In this document: positions 44,908 through 53,152 of the stretch, piece after piece
Layout of the letters: every line of letters begins with the position of its first letter
Position numbering within the stretch: the first letter of the stretch is position 1
Origin: Roseicella aerolata
GTDB taxonomy: Bacteria > Pseudomonadota > Alphaproteobacteria > Acetobacterales > Acetobacteraceae
NCBI RefSeq assembly: GCF_020523605.1
Contig: NZ_JAJAQI010000011.1
Span: 1-64,000 of the forward strand
Reading direction: 5' to 3'
DNA: 64,000 bases
The notes under the pieces: generated by a model
What the model was told of the DNA's origin: nothing
Databases searched by the model: none
The model's input: the letters and a program-made list of their open reading frames with translations, nothing else
Program-made: the position numbers and the translations under genes

Positions 44908-47061
44908 TCAACCTTCGATTTTGGAGGCATCCGCGACCGCATCCATGGCGGCGCAGAGTGAGTTGAGCAAACGCAACCGGTTGCGGCGGAGTTCCGGGTT
45001 CGGATCGTTCACCATGACCTGGTCGAAGAAGGCATCGACCGGGGCGCGCAGGCCGGCGAGGCGCTCCATGGCGCCGAGGAAGTCCTCCGCGGCCAGGGCG
45101 GCGGTCACCGCCGCGCGGGTGGCGGCGACGGCCTCGGCCAGGCTCCGCTCCGGCCCGGCGACGAGCAGCGCCGGGTCCACCGCCCCGTCATGCGGGCCGT
45201 CCTTGCGGTTCTCGATGCGCAGGATGTTGGCGGCGCGCCTGTAGGCGGAGAGCAGGTTGGCGCCGTCCGGCGTGGCGAGCATGCGTGCGAGCGCGTCGGA
45301 GCGGGCGAGGAGCCGCACCAGGTCGTCATCCGGCGCGGCGCCGAAGACGGCGGCGACGACATCGTGCCGCGCGCCCTCGCTGCGGAGCTGCACGCGCAGG
45401 CGTTCGGCGAGGAAGTCGAGAAGCCCGGCAGCGAAGGCCGCGACCATCGGCGGATGGCGGCTGTCGGACGGCGCCTTCCAGCCGGTCTTCAGCTTCTCGG
45501 TCGCCACCGCCATGCCGAATTCCGGACTGGCCGTGGTGCCGGTCGCCTGCGGATAGAGGAAGAATGCCTCGGCGATGAGATCGGCCAGGCCGAGCCTGAG
45601 CCCGTTCTCCCGCAGGATGCGGATGACGCCGAGCGCGGCGCGGCGCAGCGCGTAGGGGTCGCCCGAGCCGGTCGGCCGCTCATCGGCGGCGAAGAATCCG
45701 GCGAGCTGGTCCAGCTTGTCCGCCAGCGCCACGGCCACCGCGACCGGCTCGCTCGGCACCGCATCGCCCGGACCGAGCGGGCGGTAATGCGCGCCGATCG
45801 CCTCCGCCACCCGCACATCCTCGCCGGCATGCAGGGCGTAGTAGCGGCCCATCACGCCCTGCAGTTCAGGGAATTCGCCCACCATGCCGCTGGCGAGGTC
45901 GGCCTTGGCCAGCCGCGCGGCGCGCGTCGCCAGCGCCCGGTCGGCGCCGACCAGCGGGGCGATGATGGCGGCGAGCGATTCCAGCCGGCTGACGCGCTGG
46001 CCCTGGGTGCCGAGCTTCGCATGGAAGACCACGGCATCGAGCTTCGGCAGGAACTCCTCCAGCCGCTGCCGGCGGTCGAGGTCCCAGAAGAACCGCGCAT
46101 CGGACAGGCGGGCGCGCAGCACGCGCTCATTGCCCGCGACGATGGCGGCGCCGCCATCCTGCGGGATGATGTTGGAGACGACGGCGAAGCGCGCCGCCGC
46201 CCGCCCATCTGGGTGGCGCAGCGCGAAATAGCGCTGGTTCACCCGCATGGTGGTGCGCATGACTTCCGGCGGCAGGTCCATGAAGGCGTCGTCGATGCGC
46301 CCCAGCAGCGGCACCGGCCATTCGACCAGCCCCGCCACCTCGGCCAGCAGGCCGCGATCCGGCACCACCTGCAGCCCTTCGGCGGCGGCGAGGCGGTTGA
46401 TCCCCTCCTCGATGATCCGCTCGCGCTCCGCCGCATCGGCGATGACGAAGCGGTCGCGCAGCAGCCGCTCATACTCCGCGAAGCCGCGCACGGCGAAGGG
46501 CTCGGTGCCGGCCAGCACGCGGTGGCCCTCGGTCAGGTCGGCGGAGGCGAGGCCGTGCACCGCATCCTCGCCATTCGCCAGTGGGAAGATCACCGGCTGG
46601 CCATCGAGGATGCAGAGGATGCGCTGCAAGGGCCGCACCCAGGCGAAGTCGCTGGTGCCCCAGCGCATGCTCTTCGGCCAGGGGAAGCCACGCAGCAGGG
46701 CGGGCAGCTTTTCGGCGATCAGCGCCGGTGCCTCGATCACCTGCCCGGGCTTCTGCAGCGCCCAGAACTGGCCTTCCTGGGTCAGGGCATCGCGCGCCGC
46801 GCCATGCTTGCGGAGGAAGCCCTCGATCGCGGCCTCGGGCGCGCCGATGCGCGGCCCCCGCTCCTCCTTGCCCGGCGTCTCGGCGCGCGCCGCCATCTCG
46901 CCCACCGCGGCGATGCGGCGCGGGCCATAGAGCGGGCGGGGCGCCGCGGTCATCAACGGGGCGAGGGCCTTCTGCAGCAGCCCGCAGAAATCCTCGGCGG
47001 CCCGCGCCTGCATCCGCGCCGGGATCTCCTCGGAAAAGAGTTCGATCAGGAGTTCGGGCAT
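44908..47061 (-). CDS. glyS: Glycine--tRNA ligase, beta subunit
   Basis: GlyS (717 residues) is the large subunit of the bacterial alpha2-beta2 glycyl-tRNA synthetase. It starts MPELLIELFSEEIPARMQARAAEDF and contains IGAPEAAIEGFLRKHG, KSMRWGTSDFAWVRPLQRI, RKTRRL-type inner blocks such as MRTTMRVNQRYFALRHPDG, and SDARFFWDLDRRQRLEEFLPKL. Later come GMVGEFPELQGVMGRYYA, DKLDQLAGFFAADERPTGSGDPYALRRAALGVIRIL, and an anticodon-binding C-terminus ending VMVNDPNPELRRNRLRLLNSL. It lies 3 bp after a 46-aa ORF that itself overlaps glyQ, so the three are co-translated. Confidence 0.97.
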   Translation of the reverse strand: MPELLIELFSEEIPARMQARAAEDFCGLLQKALAPLMTAAPRPLYGPRRIAAVGEMAARAETPGKEERGPRIGAPEAAIEGFLRKHGAARDALTQEGQFWALQKPGQVIEAPALIAEKLPALLRGFPWPKSMRWGTSDFAWVRPLQRILCILDGQPVIFPLANGEDAVHGLASADLTEGHRVLAGTEPFAVRGFAEYERLLRDRFVIADAAERERIIEEGINRLAAAEGLQVVPDRGLLAEVAGLVEWPVPLLGRIDDAFMDLPPEVMRTTMRVNQRYFALRHPDGRAAARFAVVSNIIPQDGGAAIVAGNERVLRARLSDARFFWDLDRRQRLEEFLPKLDAVVFHAKLGTQGQRVSRLESLAAIIAPLVGADRALATRAARLAKADLASGMVGEFPELQGVMGRYYALHAGEDVRVAEAIGAHYRPLGPGDAVPSEPVAVAVALADKLDQLAGFFAADERPTGSGDPYALRRAALGVIRILRENGLRLGLADLIAEAFFLYPQATGTTASPEFGMAVATEKLKTGWKAPSDSRHPPMVAAFAAGLLDFLAERLRVQLRSEGARHDVVAAVFGAAPDDDLVRLLARSDALARMLATPDGANLLSAYRRAANILRIENRKDGPHDGAVDPALLVAGPERSLAEAVAATRAAVTAALAAEDFLGAMERLAGLRAPVDAFFDQVMVNDPNPELRRNRLRLLNSLCAAMDAVADASKIEG

Positions 47062-47064
47062 GGT

Positions 47065-47205
47065 TCAGGCCTCGCTTTCCGCCTTGGGGCGGTGTTCGGC
47101 CCATGCCTCACGCACCGCAATCTCCCGCGCCATTTCCTTCGGCGCGGCCAGCGCATCACCCTGGATCGTCATGCCGTCCAGGCCGAAGGTCGCATCCTCG
47201 GCCAT
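47065..47205 (-). CDS. 46-aa small protein between glyQ and glyS
   Basis: A short frame ([20 protein letters not shown]... ending KAESEA) begins at an ATG overlapping the glyQ stop (TGATG) and ends 3 bp before the glyS ATG. This tight stop/start chaining and the acidic, non-arginine-rich composition support translation. In most bacteria glyQ and glyS are directly adjacent. I do not recognise the peptide. It may be a genuine small protein or a coupling peptide that sets GlyS levels. Confidence 0.55.
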   Translation of the reverse strand: MAEDATFGLDGMTIQGDALAAPKEMAREIAVREAWAEHRPKAESEA

Positions 47206-48122
47206 CACGCCTTGCCTCCGGCGATCCACGCCTCGCAGCAACCCTTCGCCAGCGCCCGGACACGGCCGATATAGGCGGCACGCTCGGTCACGCTGATGGC
47301 GCCGCGGGCGTCGAGCAGGTTGAAGCGGTGGCTGGCCTTGATGCACTGGTCATAGGCCGGCAGGGCAAGGCCCTGCTTCAGCAGCGCCTTGCACTCCTCC
47401 TCCGCGTCGCGGAAGTGGCGGAAGAGCTTCTCGGTGTCGGCATACTCGAAGTTGTGGGCGCTGAACTCGACCTCGGCGCGGTGGAACACCTCGCCATAGC
47501 TCACCCCCTGGCCGTTGAAGTCCAGGTCGTAGACGTTCTCGACGCCCTGGATGTACATGGCCAGGCGTTCCAGCCCGTAGGTCAGCTCGCAGCTCGGCAC
47601 CTCGCAGGGGATGCCGCCGACCTGCTGGAAATAGGTGAACTGCGTCACCTCCATCCCGTCGCACCAGACCTCCCAACCCAGGCCCCAGGCGCCGAGCGTC
47701 GGGCTCTCCCAGTCGTCCTCGACGAAGCGGATGTCATGCACCAGCGGGTCGAGGCCGATGGCCCGGTAGCTGCCGATCAGCGCGCTCTGCGGGTCGGCCG
47801 GGCTCGGCTTCAGGATGACCTGGTACTGGTAGTAGTGCTGCAGCCGGTTCGGGTTCTCGCCATAGCGGCCATCCGCCGGGCGGCGGCTGGGCTGGACATA
47901 GGCGGCCTTCCAGGGTTTGGGCCCCAGGGCGCGCAGGGTGGTCGCGGGATGGAAGGTGCCCGCCCCCACCTCCATGTCGTAGGGCTGGAGGATGACGCAG
48001 CCCTGCGCCGACCAGTAGGCATGCAGCCGGAGGATCAGTTCCTGGAAGCTGGGGGGCTTCGCCCCGGCGGGGGCCTCGCCCGGGCGGGAAGGGCCCGGCA
48101 TGGCATGGCTGGCGGTCTGCAT
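47205..48122 (-). CDS. glyQ: Glycine--tRNA ligase, alpha subunit
   Basis: GlyQ (about 305 residues) is the class-II catalytic subunit that makes glycyl-adenylate. The motifs are intact: [118 protein letters not shown] and [27 protein letters not shown] at 48122 is taken as the start; ATG 48101 is also possible, while the frame back to 48200 is basic junk. Operon order is glyQ, small ORF, glyS, then ppdK after 83 bp. Confidence 0.96.
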   Translation of the reverse strand: MQTASHAMPGPSRPGEAPAGAKPPSFQELILRLHAYWSAQGCVILQPYDMEVGAGTFHPATTLRALGPKPWKAAYVQPSRRPADGRYGENPNRLQHYYQYQVILKPSPADPQSALIGSYRAIGLDPLVHDIRFVEDDWESPTLGAWGLGWEVWCDGMEVTQFTYFQQVGGIPCEVPSCELTYGLERLAMYIQGVENVYDLDFNGQGVSYGEVFHRAEVEFSAHNFEYADTEKLFRHFRDAEEECKALLKQGLALPAYDQCIKASHRFNLLDARGAISVTERAAYIGRVRALAKGCCEAWIAGGKA

Positions 48123-48205
48123 GCGGCGGCTTTTGCCATGCCGGCGCGGCGGAACATAGTGGGGGGGGCGGCCCCCAGAATCGAAGGAAGACGGGAACAA
48201 GGCTG

Positions 48206-48610
48206 ATGACCGAGACCGAGGGCCTGATCCGGGCCTATTACGACGCCTTCAATGCCGGCGACCGGGAGGGCATGCTGGCCCTGCTGGCCGAGGATGTGGC
48301 GCATGACGTGAACCAGGGCCCACGGGAGACCGGCAAGGCGGCCTTCCGGGCCTTCCTTGGCAAAATGGACGAGGCCTACCGGGAGAGGCTGCGGGACATC
48401 GTCATCATGGTGGACCGCAGCGGCAGCCGGGCCGCGGCGGAGTTCGTGGTGGAGGGCGAGTACCTGCAGACCGAGCCCGGCCTGCCGGAAGCCCGCGGCC
48501 AGCGCTACAGCCTGCCAGCCGGCGCCTTCTTCGCGGTGGCGGAGGGGCGCATTCAGCGGGTGACCACCTATTACAATCTGCCGGACTGGATCCGGCAGGT
48601 GGGCGGCTGA
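48206..48610 (+). CDS. NTF2-like/ketosteroid-isomerase-related protein
   Basis: This 134-residue single-domain protein has the SnoaL/NTF2 cone fold signature. It starts [40 protein letters not shown], continues with [41 protein letters not shown], and ends [24 protein letters not shown]. The YYNL..WI..V end is typical of the ketosteroid isomerase-related family. Catalytic function and substrate are unknown. It is divergent from glyQ across 83 bp. Confidence 0.88.
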   Translation: MTETEGLIRAYYDAFNAGDREGMLALLAEDVAHDVNQGPRETGKAAFRAFLGKMDEAYRERLRDIVIMVDRSGSRAAAEFVVEGEYLQTEPGLPEARGQRYSLPAGAFFAVAEGRIQRVTTYYNLPDWIRQVGG

Positions 48611-49159
48611 GGGTCAAGGGTAGGCGCGTCCGGCCCCGGGTCCAGGCGGCCGGGCGGTCCGCGGCCTGCCACGGCGGCCGGAATGGCGCCGCCCCGGCGG
48701 CCCGGTACCGGCCGCGACGAGGGGAGGGCCGGGCCACCTTCCCATCCCACCATGCGATCATAGGCCAAGGCGCCGTGCGGTAACCTTGCCGTCCTGCGGC
48801 CGGTGCCGGACCGCCCGGCCGGACTGGCCTGGCCGGCGCATGAGGCTTGGCACCGGTCCCGACCGACCGCCGCCGCGTTCCACGCGGCCCGAAGGCGGGC
48901 ACCACGCGGCCGCATCGGGCCTGCCGCTGGCCGGCGCGGAGGTCCGGAACCACGCGCAGGGCATTGCGTGGGCAAGGAATAACGGCCGGGCGCCGCAAGA
49001 CACGCCCAATCAACAACGCCAGCACAATAACGAAATCGATCCAAAAAAACTCCGGGCCTTAGCCGCCGGAGATGTAAGCACGCTGTTTTTATCAACTTAT
49101 GGTTTATATTTTTGCAGCGGATTTCGCTTGCCACGAGCAACAACAAGGGACCCGTTCCT
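48611..49159. other. Long intergenic region before the CAP-domain gene
   Basis: The first ~400 bp is GC-rich with no credible gene. From about 49015 to 49130 the sequence turns AT-rich (caataacgaaatcgatccaaaaaaac; tttttatcaacttatggtttatattttt), unlike anything nearby, and is the likely promoter region of the CAP gene. A hairpin ctccgg-gccttagccg-ccggag lies at about 49050-49071. No regulatory motif can be named. Confidence 0.45.
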
Positions 49160-49636
49160 ATGCCGAGCGAAATGCCGAGCACACTCGAGACCTACTTCCT
49201 GAAGCTGGTGAATGCCTCGCGCGCCGCGGCCGGCGTGAAGCCGCTCACCTTCGATGGCGAGTTGCTCCACTCCGCCGGCAAGCACAGCGACTGGATGGTG
49301 GCACAGGACGTCTTCTCGCATACCGGGGTGAACGGCAGCTCGCCCTTCGACCGCATGAAGGCGTCCGGCTACGGCTACACCAGTGCGGGCGAGAATATCG
49401 CCTACATCGCCGGCTCCCGCGCGGCGGTGCTCGACGAGTCCGATGTCCAGCAGCTCCACACCAACCTGATGAACAGCCCGGGACACCGGGCCAACATCCT
49501 GAACGCGAACTTCACCGAGATCGGCATCGGCCTGACCCAGGGCGACTACAAGGGCATGCCGGCCATCTTCGTGACCGAGAATTTCGGCCGCCCCACCGCG
49601 ACCGAAGCCACCGAGACGGATCGCTGGTTCATCTGA
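49160..49636 (+). CDS. CAP/SCP-domain protein
   Basis: The 158-residue protein consists of a CAP (SCP/PR1) domain: LVNASRAAAGVKPLTFDGELLHSAGKHSDWMVAQDVFSHTG, ENIAYIAGSRAAVLDESDVQQLHTNLMNSPGHRANILNANFTEIGIGL and IFVTENFGRP. The cavity residues His (SHTG), Glu (GENIAY) and second His (GHRANIL) are present. CAP proteins are usually secreted, yet no classical signal peptide is visible; the first ~10 residues are polar, suggesting non-classical secretion such as type I. The ATG at 49160 was chosen because agggac lies before it; 49112 is an alternative. Confidence 0.88.
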   Translation: MPSEMPSTLETYFLKLVNASRAAAGVKPLTFDGELLHSAGKHSDWMVAQDVFSHTGVNGSSPFDRMKASGYGYTSAGENIAYIAGSRAAVLDESDVQQLHTNLMNSPGHRANILNANFTEIGIGLTQGDYKGMPAIFVTENFGRPTATEATETDRWFI

Positions 49637-49788
49637 TCCACCCGGGGGGAGGAGGCTTGCCGGGCATGGCCGGCCCCCTTCCCCCATCGGAGCCGTGACG
49701 CGCCGGGCGGCCGGCGCCTCACCCGTCCCTCGGGCAGCGTTCCGCCCCCACGCCTCCCCGGGCAGGTCCCGTGGCGCGGTCCGCCGGC

Positions 49789-50598
49789 CTACAAGCCCAA
49801 CCGCGCCCAGGCCGCCCGTTCCTCCGCCGCCGCGATCACCGCCTCGGCCGAGAGGCCCGGCAGCAGCCGGCGCAGCAGGGAGGGGCGCGGGCCGCCCACC
49901 GGGATCAGCCGCGCCTTCTCGCCGAAGCGCCGCTTCGCCTCCCCCGCCGCATCGCCCAGCCGATCGGCGAGGCCGAGTTCCACCGCCTTCCGCCCCGGCC
50001 AGAAGCGGCCGGTGAAGAGCTGTTCGGGCGGCGCCTTCAGCCGGTCGCCGCGCCTTGCCGTGACCCAGGCGCGGAACTCGCCATGCAGGTCCTCCAGCAG
50101 GGTCTCCAGCCGCGCGGCATCCTCCGGCTGCTCCGGGCGGAAAGGGTCCCAGAAGCTCTTCTCGGTGCCCGCGGTGCGGAGCCGCCGCTCCACCCCGAGC
50201 CGTTCCAGCGCGCCCTGGAAGCCGAAGCCCGCGGCGATGACGCCGATCGAGCCGAGGATGGAGGCCGGGTCGGCCACGATCTCATCCGCCGCGCAGGCGA
50301 TCCAGTAGCCGCCCGAGGCCGCGGCATCCTCGACGCAGGCGATAACCGGGACCTTCTTCTCCTCCGCCAGGCGCCGGATGCGGGCCGCGACCAGGCTGGA
50401 CTGCACCGGGGAGCCGCCGGGCGAGTTGATGGCGAGGAAGACGGCGGCCAGCCGCCTGATGGCGAAGGCGCGGTCCAGCACCGGGCCGGTGGTGGCCAGG
50501 CTGATGCCGCCGCCGAAGCCGGGGCGCGGGGTGATGGCACCTTGCAGGCGGACGAGCGCGATGCGGGGGTGGCGGTCGAAGAGGGCGGGGAGCTTCAT
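49789..50598 (-). CDS. S49-family serine peptidase (SohB/SppA-like)
   Basis: The 269-residue protein belongs to the signal-peptide-peptidase/ClpP-like S49 clan. Motifs are IALVRLQGAITP, AVFLAINSPGGSPVQSSLVAARIRRLAEEKKVPVIACVEDAAASGGYWIACAADEIVADPASILGSIGVIAAGFGF. The catalytic Ser is in AASGGYW, and the Lys lies near RRGDRLKAPPEQLFTGRFWPGRKAVELGLADRLG. There is no N-terminal membrane helix, as in the short SppA-like forms. It likely cleaves remnant peptides in or near the membrane. Confidence 0.92.
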   Translation of the reverse strand: MKLPALFDRHPRIALVRLQGAITPRPGFGGGISLATTGPVLDRAFAIRRLAAVFLAINSPGGSPVQSSLVAARIRRLAEEKKVPVIACVEDAAASGGYWIACAADEIVADPASILGSIGVIAAGFGFQGALERLGVERRLRTAGTEKSFWDPFRPEQPEDAARLETLLEDLHGEFRAWVTARRGDRLKAPPEQLFTGRFWPGRKAVELGLADRLGDAAGEAKRRFGEKARLIPVGGPRPSLLRRLLPGLSAEAVIAAAEERAAWARLGL

Positions 50599-51060
50599 GC
50601 CCTGCACAGATGCGCCGCGCGCGGCCGGCATCAAGCCAGGGGGCGGGCGGGGCACCGCCTGCCCGGCCCGGCAGCTTCCACCGCGCACCCAACTGACGGA
50701 GACCAGCCCGCTCTCATAGATTGTAGGGGAGTCGGCGCCAGCGCCGGATGAGCTGGTGCCCCGCAAGCGCAACGCCTCGGCCTTCTCGGCGCGGAGTTGG
50801 CCGGGTGGCTCCCGATGCGGCGGGTGGGCACGGCGGCGGTCGCGGGCCGCACCACCTCGGGCTGCGTCGGGCGATGGTGACGGACGCGCTCCAGCACGAT
50901 TTCCGGACGATCCGCGTCGCCGGTTGCGTCGGGCCCCCCGCCCCCGGCCCGCATAAGGTGCCCCTCTTTGACATGGGCCAGCAATACGCCGACCTGCTGA
51001 CGGGCGAGGAAATGCAGGCAGCTTGGCGCGACCGGCAGGCCCTGTAGGCGCGTGGTCCCC
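50599..51060. other. Gene-poor region between the S49 peptidase and the ExoY-like gene
   Basis: No gene can be assigned with confidence. A + strand frame from ATG 50874 to TAG 51047 gives 57 residues ending HKVPLFDMGQQYADLLTGEE plus a short tail, which reads less like a shadow than its neighbours and could be a gene remnant. Base composition falls from about 50950 onward, into the lower-GC gene that follows. Confidence 0.35.
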
Positions 51061-51693
51061 TCAGTATGGCCAGTGCAGCCCGTTATCCCGGTAGAATTGC
51101 TGCAGCATGCCCTTGGACGGCTTGAACTCGACACTGCCGTTGACACGCCAGACAATGAAGGAGTCAAACCCAATATGGGGGTTGCGTGGCTTTCCGTCCT
51201 TCAGCCAGTCGTCGTTCGCGCCATGCTGGATCTTGCGGATCAGCCCCTGATTCAGTTCCCGCAACAGGGACAGCGCCTCGGCGCTCAGTTCGCCCCGCGC
51301 GGTCTCCGAGAAGAACAGCTTGGCATAAGGCCGGCCCGGCCCCTTCCAGACCGACATCAGGTCATAATCGGAGATGTAGGTTCTGGTGACCACGCTTTCC
51401 TTTCCGGTCACCGGATCCACTGCCCTTCGTACCGCACGCTCGACGGTCCCGGTATAGCGATCGGTTTTCTCCTTGACCCCCGGGGGCTTGGGATCGATCA
51501 GACCGCCATCGAAGATGCGGGATGCACGCTTCGGCGACCGCATGATGATCATCACATGACGGGACAGACAGATCTCGGCGATATACTCGATGTCGAGCGC
51601 GTTCATGCCGGCCATTCGCGCGAGCTTCCGATGCTCGGCGCTGCTGCCCCACTTCAGTTCGAGGATAGTCGCGCGCGTGTAGGCTGGCTCCAT
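51061..51693 (-). CDS. Orphan protein with ExoY/CyaA/edema-factor-like nucleotidyl cyclase motifs
   Basis: The 210-residue protein shows, in order, the active-site pattern of class II (toxin-type) nucleotidyl cyclases. IIMRSPKRASRIFDGGLIDPK is followed by K69-x4-K74-x-K76 (PKPPGVKEKTDRY). The spacing is the same as the catalytic Lys81/Lys86/Lys88 stretch of Pseudomonas ExoY. D109-Y-D111 in YISDYDL parallels the metal-binding DxD, and H157-G-A-N160 in IQHGANDDW parallels the NHG....N strip. The interval between the Lys cluster and DxD is only ~33 residues, so the helical insert of known cyclases would be missing. No secretion signal is seen. Base composition is clearly lower in GC than its neighbours, a sign of transfer. 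The assignment rests on motif order only. The start at ATG 51693 has gggagggtggg upstream, and a stop lies a few codons further up. Confidence 0.45.
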   Translation of the reverse strand: MEPAYTRATILELKWGSSAEHRKLARMAGMNALDIEYIAEICLSRHVMIIMRSPKRASRIFDGGLIDPKPPGVKEKTDRYTGTVERAVRRAVDPVTGKESVVTRTYISDYDLMSVWKGPGRPYAKLFFSETARGELSAEALSLLRELNQGLIRKIQHGANDDWLKDGKPRNPHIGFDSFIVWRVNGSVEFKPSKGMLQQFYRDNGLHWPY

Positions 51694-51866
51694 CCCACCC
51701 TCCCCGACCTGGCTGCAGGCAGGATCCAGGGTGGCGGTGATGCCGACGCCATGCCCCCTGCCCTACCGACGAGTATCGTCATGTCTCGTCGCCTCGCAAG
51801 GCACAGCCCCTTGCCGCGGCGTCCGGGCTCGGCCAGCCTTCGCCATTCTTCCGAGGAGGAGCAAAG

Positions 51867-52610
51867 GTGTTCGATTTCAAGGGCAAGCGGGTGGTGGTCT
51901 GCGGCGGCAGCCGCGGCATCGGGCGGTCCATCGCGCTCGGCTTCGCGCGCGCCGGCGCGGCGGTTTCCCTCTGCGCCCGCGGCGCGGGCCCGCTGGAGGC
52001 GACGCGGGGCGAGATCGCGGCGCTCGGCGTGACGGCGCATGCCGCGAGTTGCGACCTCGGCGACCAGCAAGCGGTGCTGTCGTATGTCGCGGCGGCGGGC
52101 GAGGCGCTGGGCGGGATCGACGTTCTGGTCAACAACGCCTCCGGCTTCGGCGGGCCGGACACCGAGGAAGGCTGGCAGGCCGGGCTCTCGGTGGATGTCA
52201 TGGCGACGGTGCGCGCCAGCCGCGCGGCCCTGCCCTTCCTCGAGCAGAGCAAGGGCAGCATCGTCAATCTCTCCTCCATCTCGGGCTACATGGCCTCCAC
52301 CCGCACGCCGGCCTATGCGGCGGTGAAGGCGCTGCTGATCAACTACACCCAGAGCCAGGCGGCGATGCTGGCGCCGAAGGGCATCCGGGTGAACGGCGTG
52401 GCGCCCGGCTCGATCGAATTCCCCGGCGGCTCCTGGGAGGCGCGGAAGACCAGCGACCCGAAGCTCTACAATGGCATCCTGGCGGGCATCCCCTTCGGCC
52501 GGCTCGGCACGCCGGAGGAGGTGGCGGATGTGGTGCTGTTCCTCGCCTCCCCTGCCGCGCGCTGGGTGACGGGGCATACCATCGTCGTCGATGGCGGGCA
52601 GATGCTGTAA
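51867..52610 (+). CDS. SDR-family NAD(P)-dependent oxidoreductase (3-oxoacyl reductase-like)
   Basis: The 247-residue short-chain dehydrogenase starts with GTG at 51867 after the strong site gaggaggagcaaag. The cofactor motif is VVVCGGSRGIGRSIALGFARAGAAVSLCAR; IDVLVNNASGFG holds the NNA motif. The catalytic Ser is in IVNLSSISGYMAST and the YxxxK pair in AYAAVKALLINYTQSQ. RVNGVAPGSIEFPGGSW and a typical C-terminal VVLFLASPAARWVTGHTIVVDGGQML complete the fold. The substrate is unknown; FabG-like reductases and sugar dehydrogenases share these features. It stands alone and is divergent from the ExoY-like gene. Confidence 0.92.
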   Translation: MFDFKGKRVVVCGGSRGIGRSIALGFARAGAAVSLCARGAGPLEATRGEIAALGVTAHAASCDLGDQQAVLSYVAAAGEALGGIDVLVNNASGFGGPDTEEGWQAGLSVDVMATVRASRAALPFLEQSKGSIVNLSSISGYMASTRTPAYAAVKALLINYTQSQAAMLAPKGIRVNGVAPGSIEFPGGSWEARKTSDPKLYNGILAGIPFGRLGTPEEVADVVLFLASPAARWVTGHTIVVDGGQML

Positions 52611-52726
52611 TACCAGCGGCCGTTATCGGAGACCCCTGCAGCGCGAGTGGCAGCCCGCGCCGAGGCGGCTTCTGCCGCCTGCCGCAGGTGCGGCGCCCTT
52701 GCCCGGATACAGTCACGCATCCGGGC
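52611..52726. repeat. Intergenic palindromic repeat cluster (shared with 55386-55407)
   Basis: This contains a hairpin aggcggc-ttct-gccgcct (52663-52680) and gcccggat-acagtcacgc-atccgggc (52701-52726). The second resembles ccggatgcg-gtga-cgcatccgg at 55386-55407, with tgcccggat and acgcatccgg shared. The start, taataccagcggccgttatcgg, weakly resembles the inverted-repeat arms at 62165 and 62280. Confidence 0.45.
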
Positions 52727-52775
52727 ATTTGCATGGGCCGGCGCGGGCGGCCGCGGGGCGCGCCGCCTTTGGCCC

Positions 52776-53072
52776 TCAGCCGGGCACGTAGCCTTCGACG
52801 AAGGCGACATCGCCCTCCGAGGCCGCCTGGCGCAGGGCGATGAGCGGCGCGTATTCGGCGCTGTGATAGAAGGCCTTGAGCGACGCCATGTCCGGATATT
52901 CGATGATGACGACGCGTTCGAGGTTCGGACTGCCCTCCACCGGCGTCACCGCGCCGCCGCGCACCAGATAGCGGCCGCCGAAACGCGCGATCATGGGCGT
53001 GACCTTCTCGCGATACTCCGCGAATTTCGCCGGGTCCTTCACCCGGAGATTGGCGACGAGATAGGCGGGCAT
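52776..53072 (-). CDS. DUF1330 domain-containing protein
   Basis: The 98-residue protein is a complete DUF1330 domain (ferredoxin-like dimeric alpha-beta barrel). It starts MPAYLVANLRVKDPAKFAEYREKVTPMIARFGGRYLVRGGAVTPVEG. The middle is RVVIIEYPDMASLKAFYHSAEYAPLIALRQAASEGDVAFVEGY. The E-x-P...A..FY.S.EY..L...R motif defines the family; no enzymatic function is established. ATG at 53072 is the family start. It lies downstream of the flavin oxidoreductase gene on the same strand, separated by palindromic sequence. Confidence 0.93.
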   Translation of the reverse strand: MPAYLVANLRVKDPAKFAEYREKVTPMIARFGGRYLVRGGAVTPVEGSPNLERVVIIEYPDMASLKAFYHSAEYAPLIALRQAASEGDVAFVEGYVPG

Positions 53073-53098
53073 CCTGTCCTCCCCTTCTGTGGCCGGGT

Positions 53099-53150
53099 CC
53101 AGGGGTCGCACGACCCCTGGCGGGGGTGTGCGAGGGGCAGAGCCCCTCGC
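53099..53150. repeat. Pair of perfect hairpins between the OYE and DUF1330 genes
   Basis: ccaggggtcg-ca-cgacccctgg (53099-53120) is followed by gcgaggggc-aga-gcccctcgc (53130-53150). This GTCCAGGGG...AGGGGC-AGA-GCCCCT layout looks like a dispersed intergenic element; a partly similar motif precedes the envC-like gene. It may end transcription in either direction. Confidence 0.5.
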
Positions 53151-53152
53151 TG

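Noticed and set aside
48786-49062. Small + strand frames (up to 138 codons) in the gap before the CAP gene
   Set aside because: They are Arg/Pro-rich, overlap each other in different frames, and show no ribosome-binding site or family similarity.
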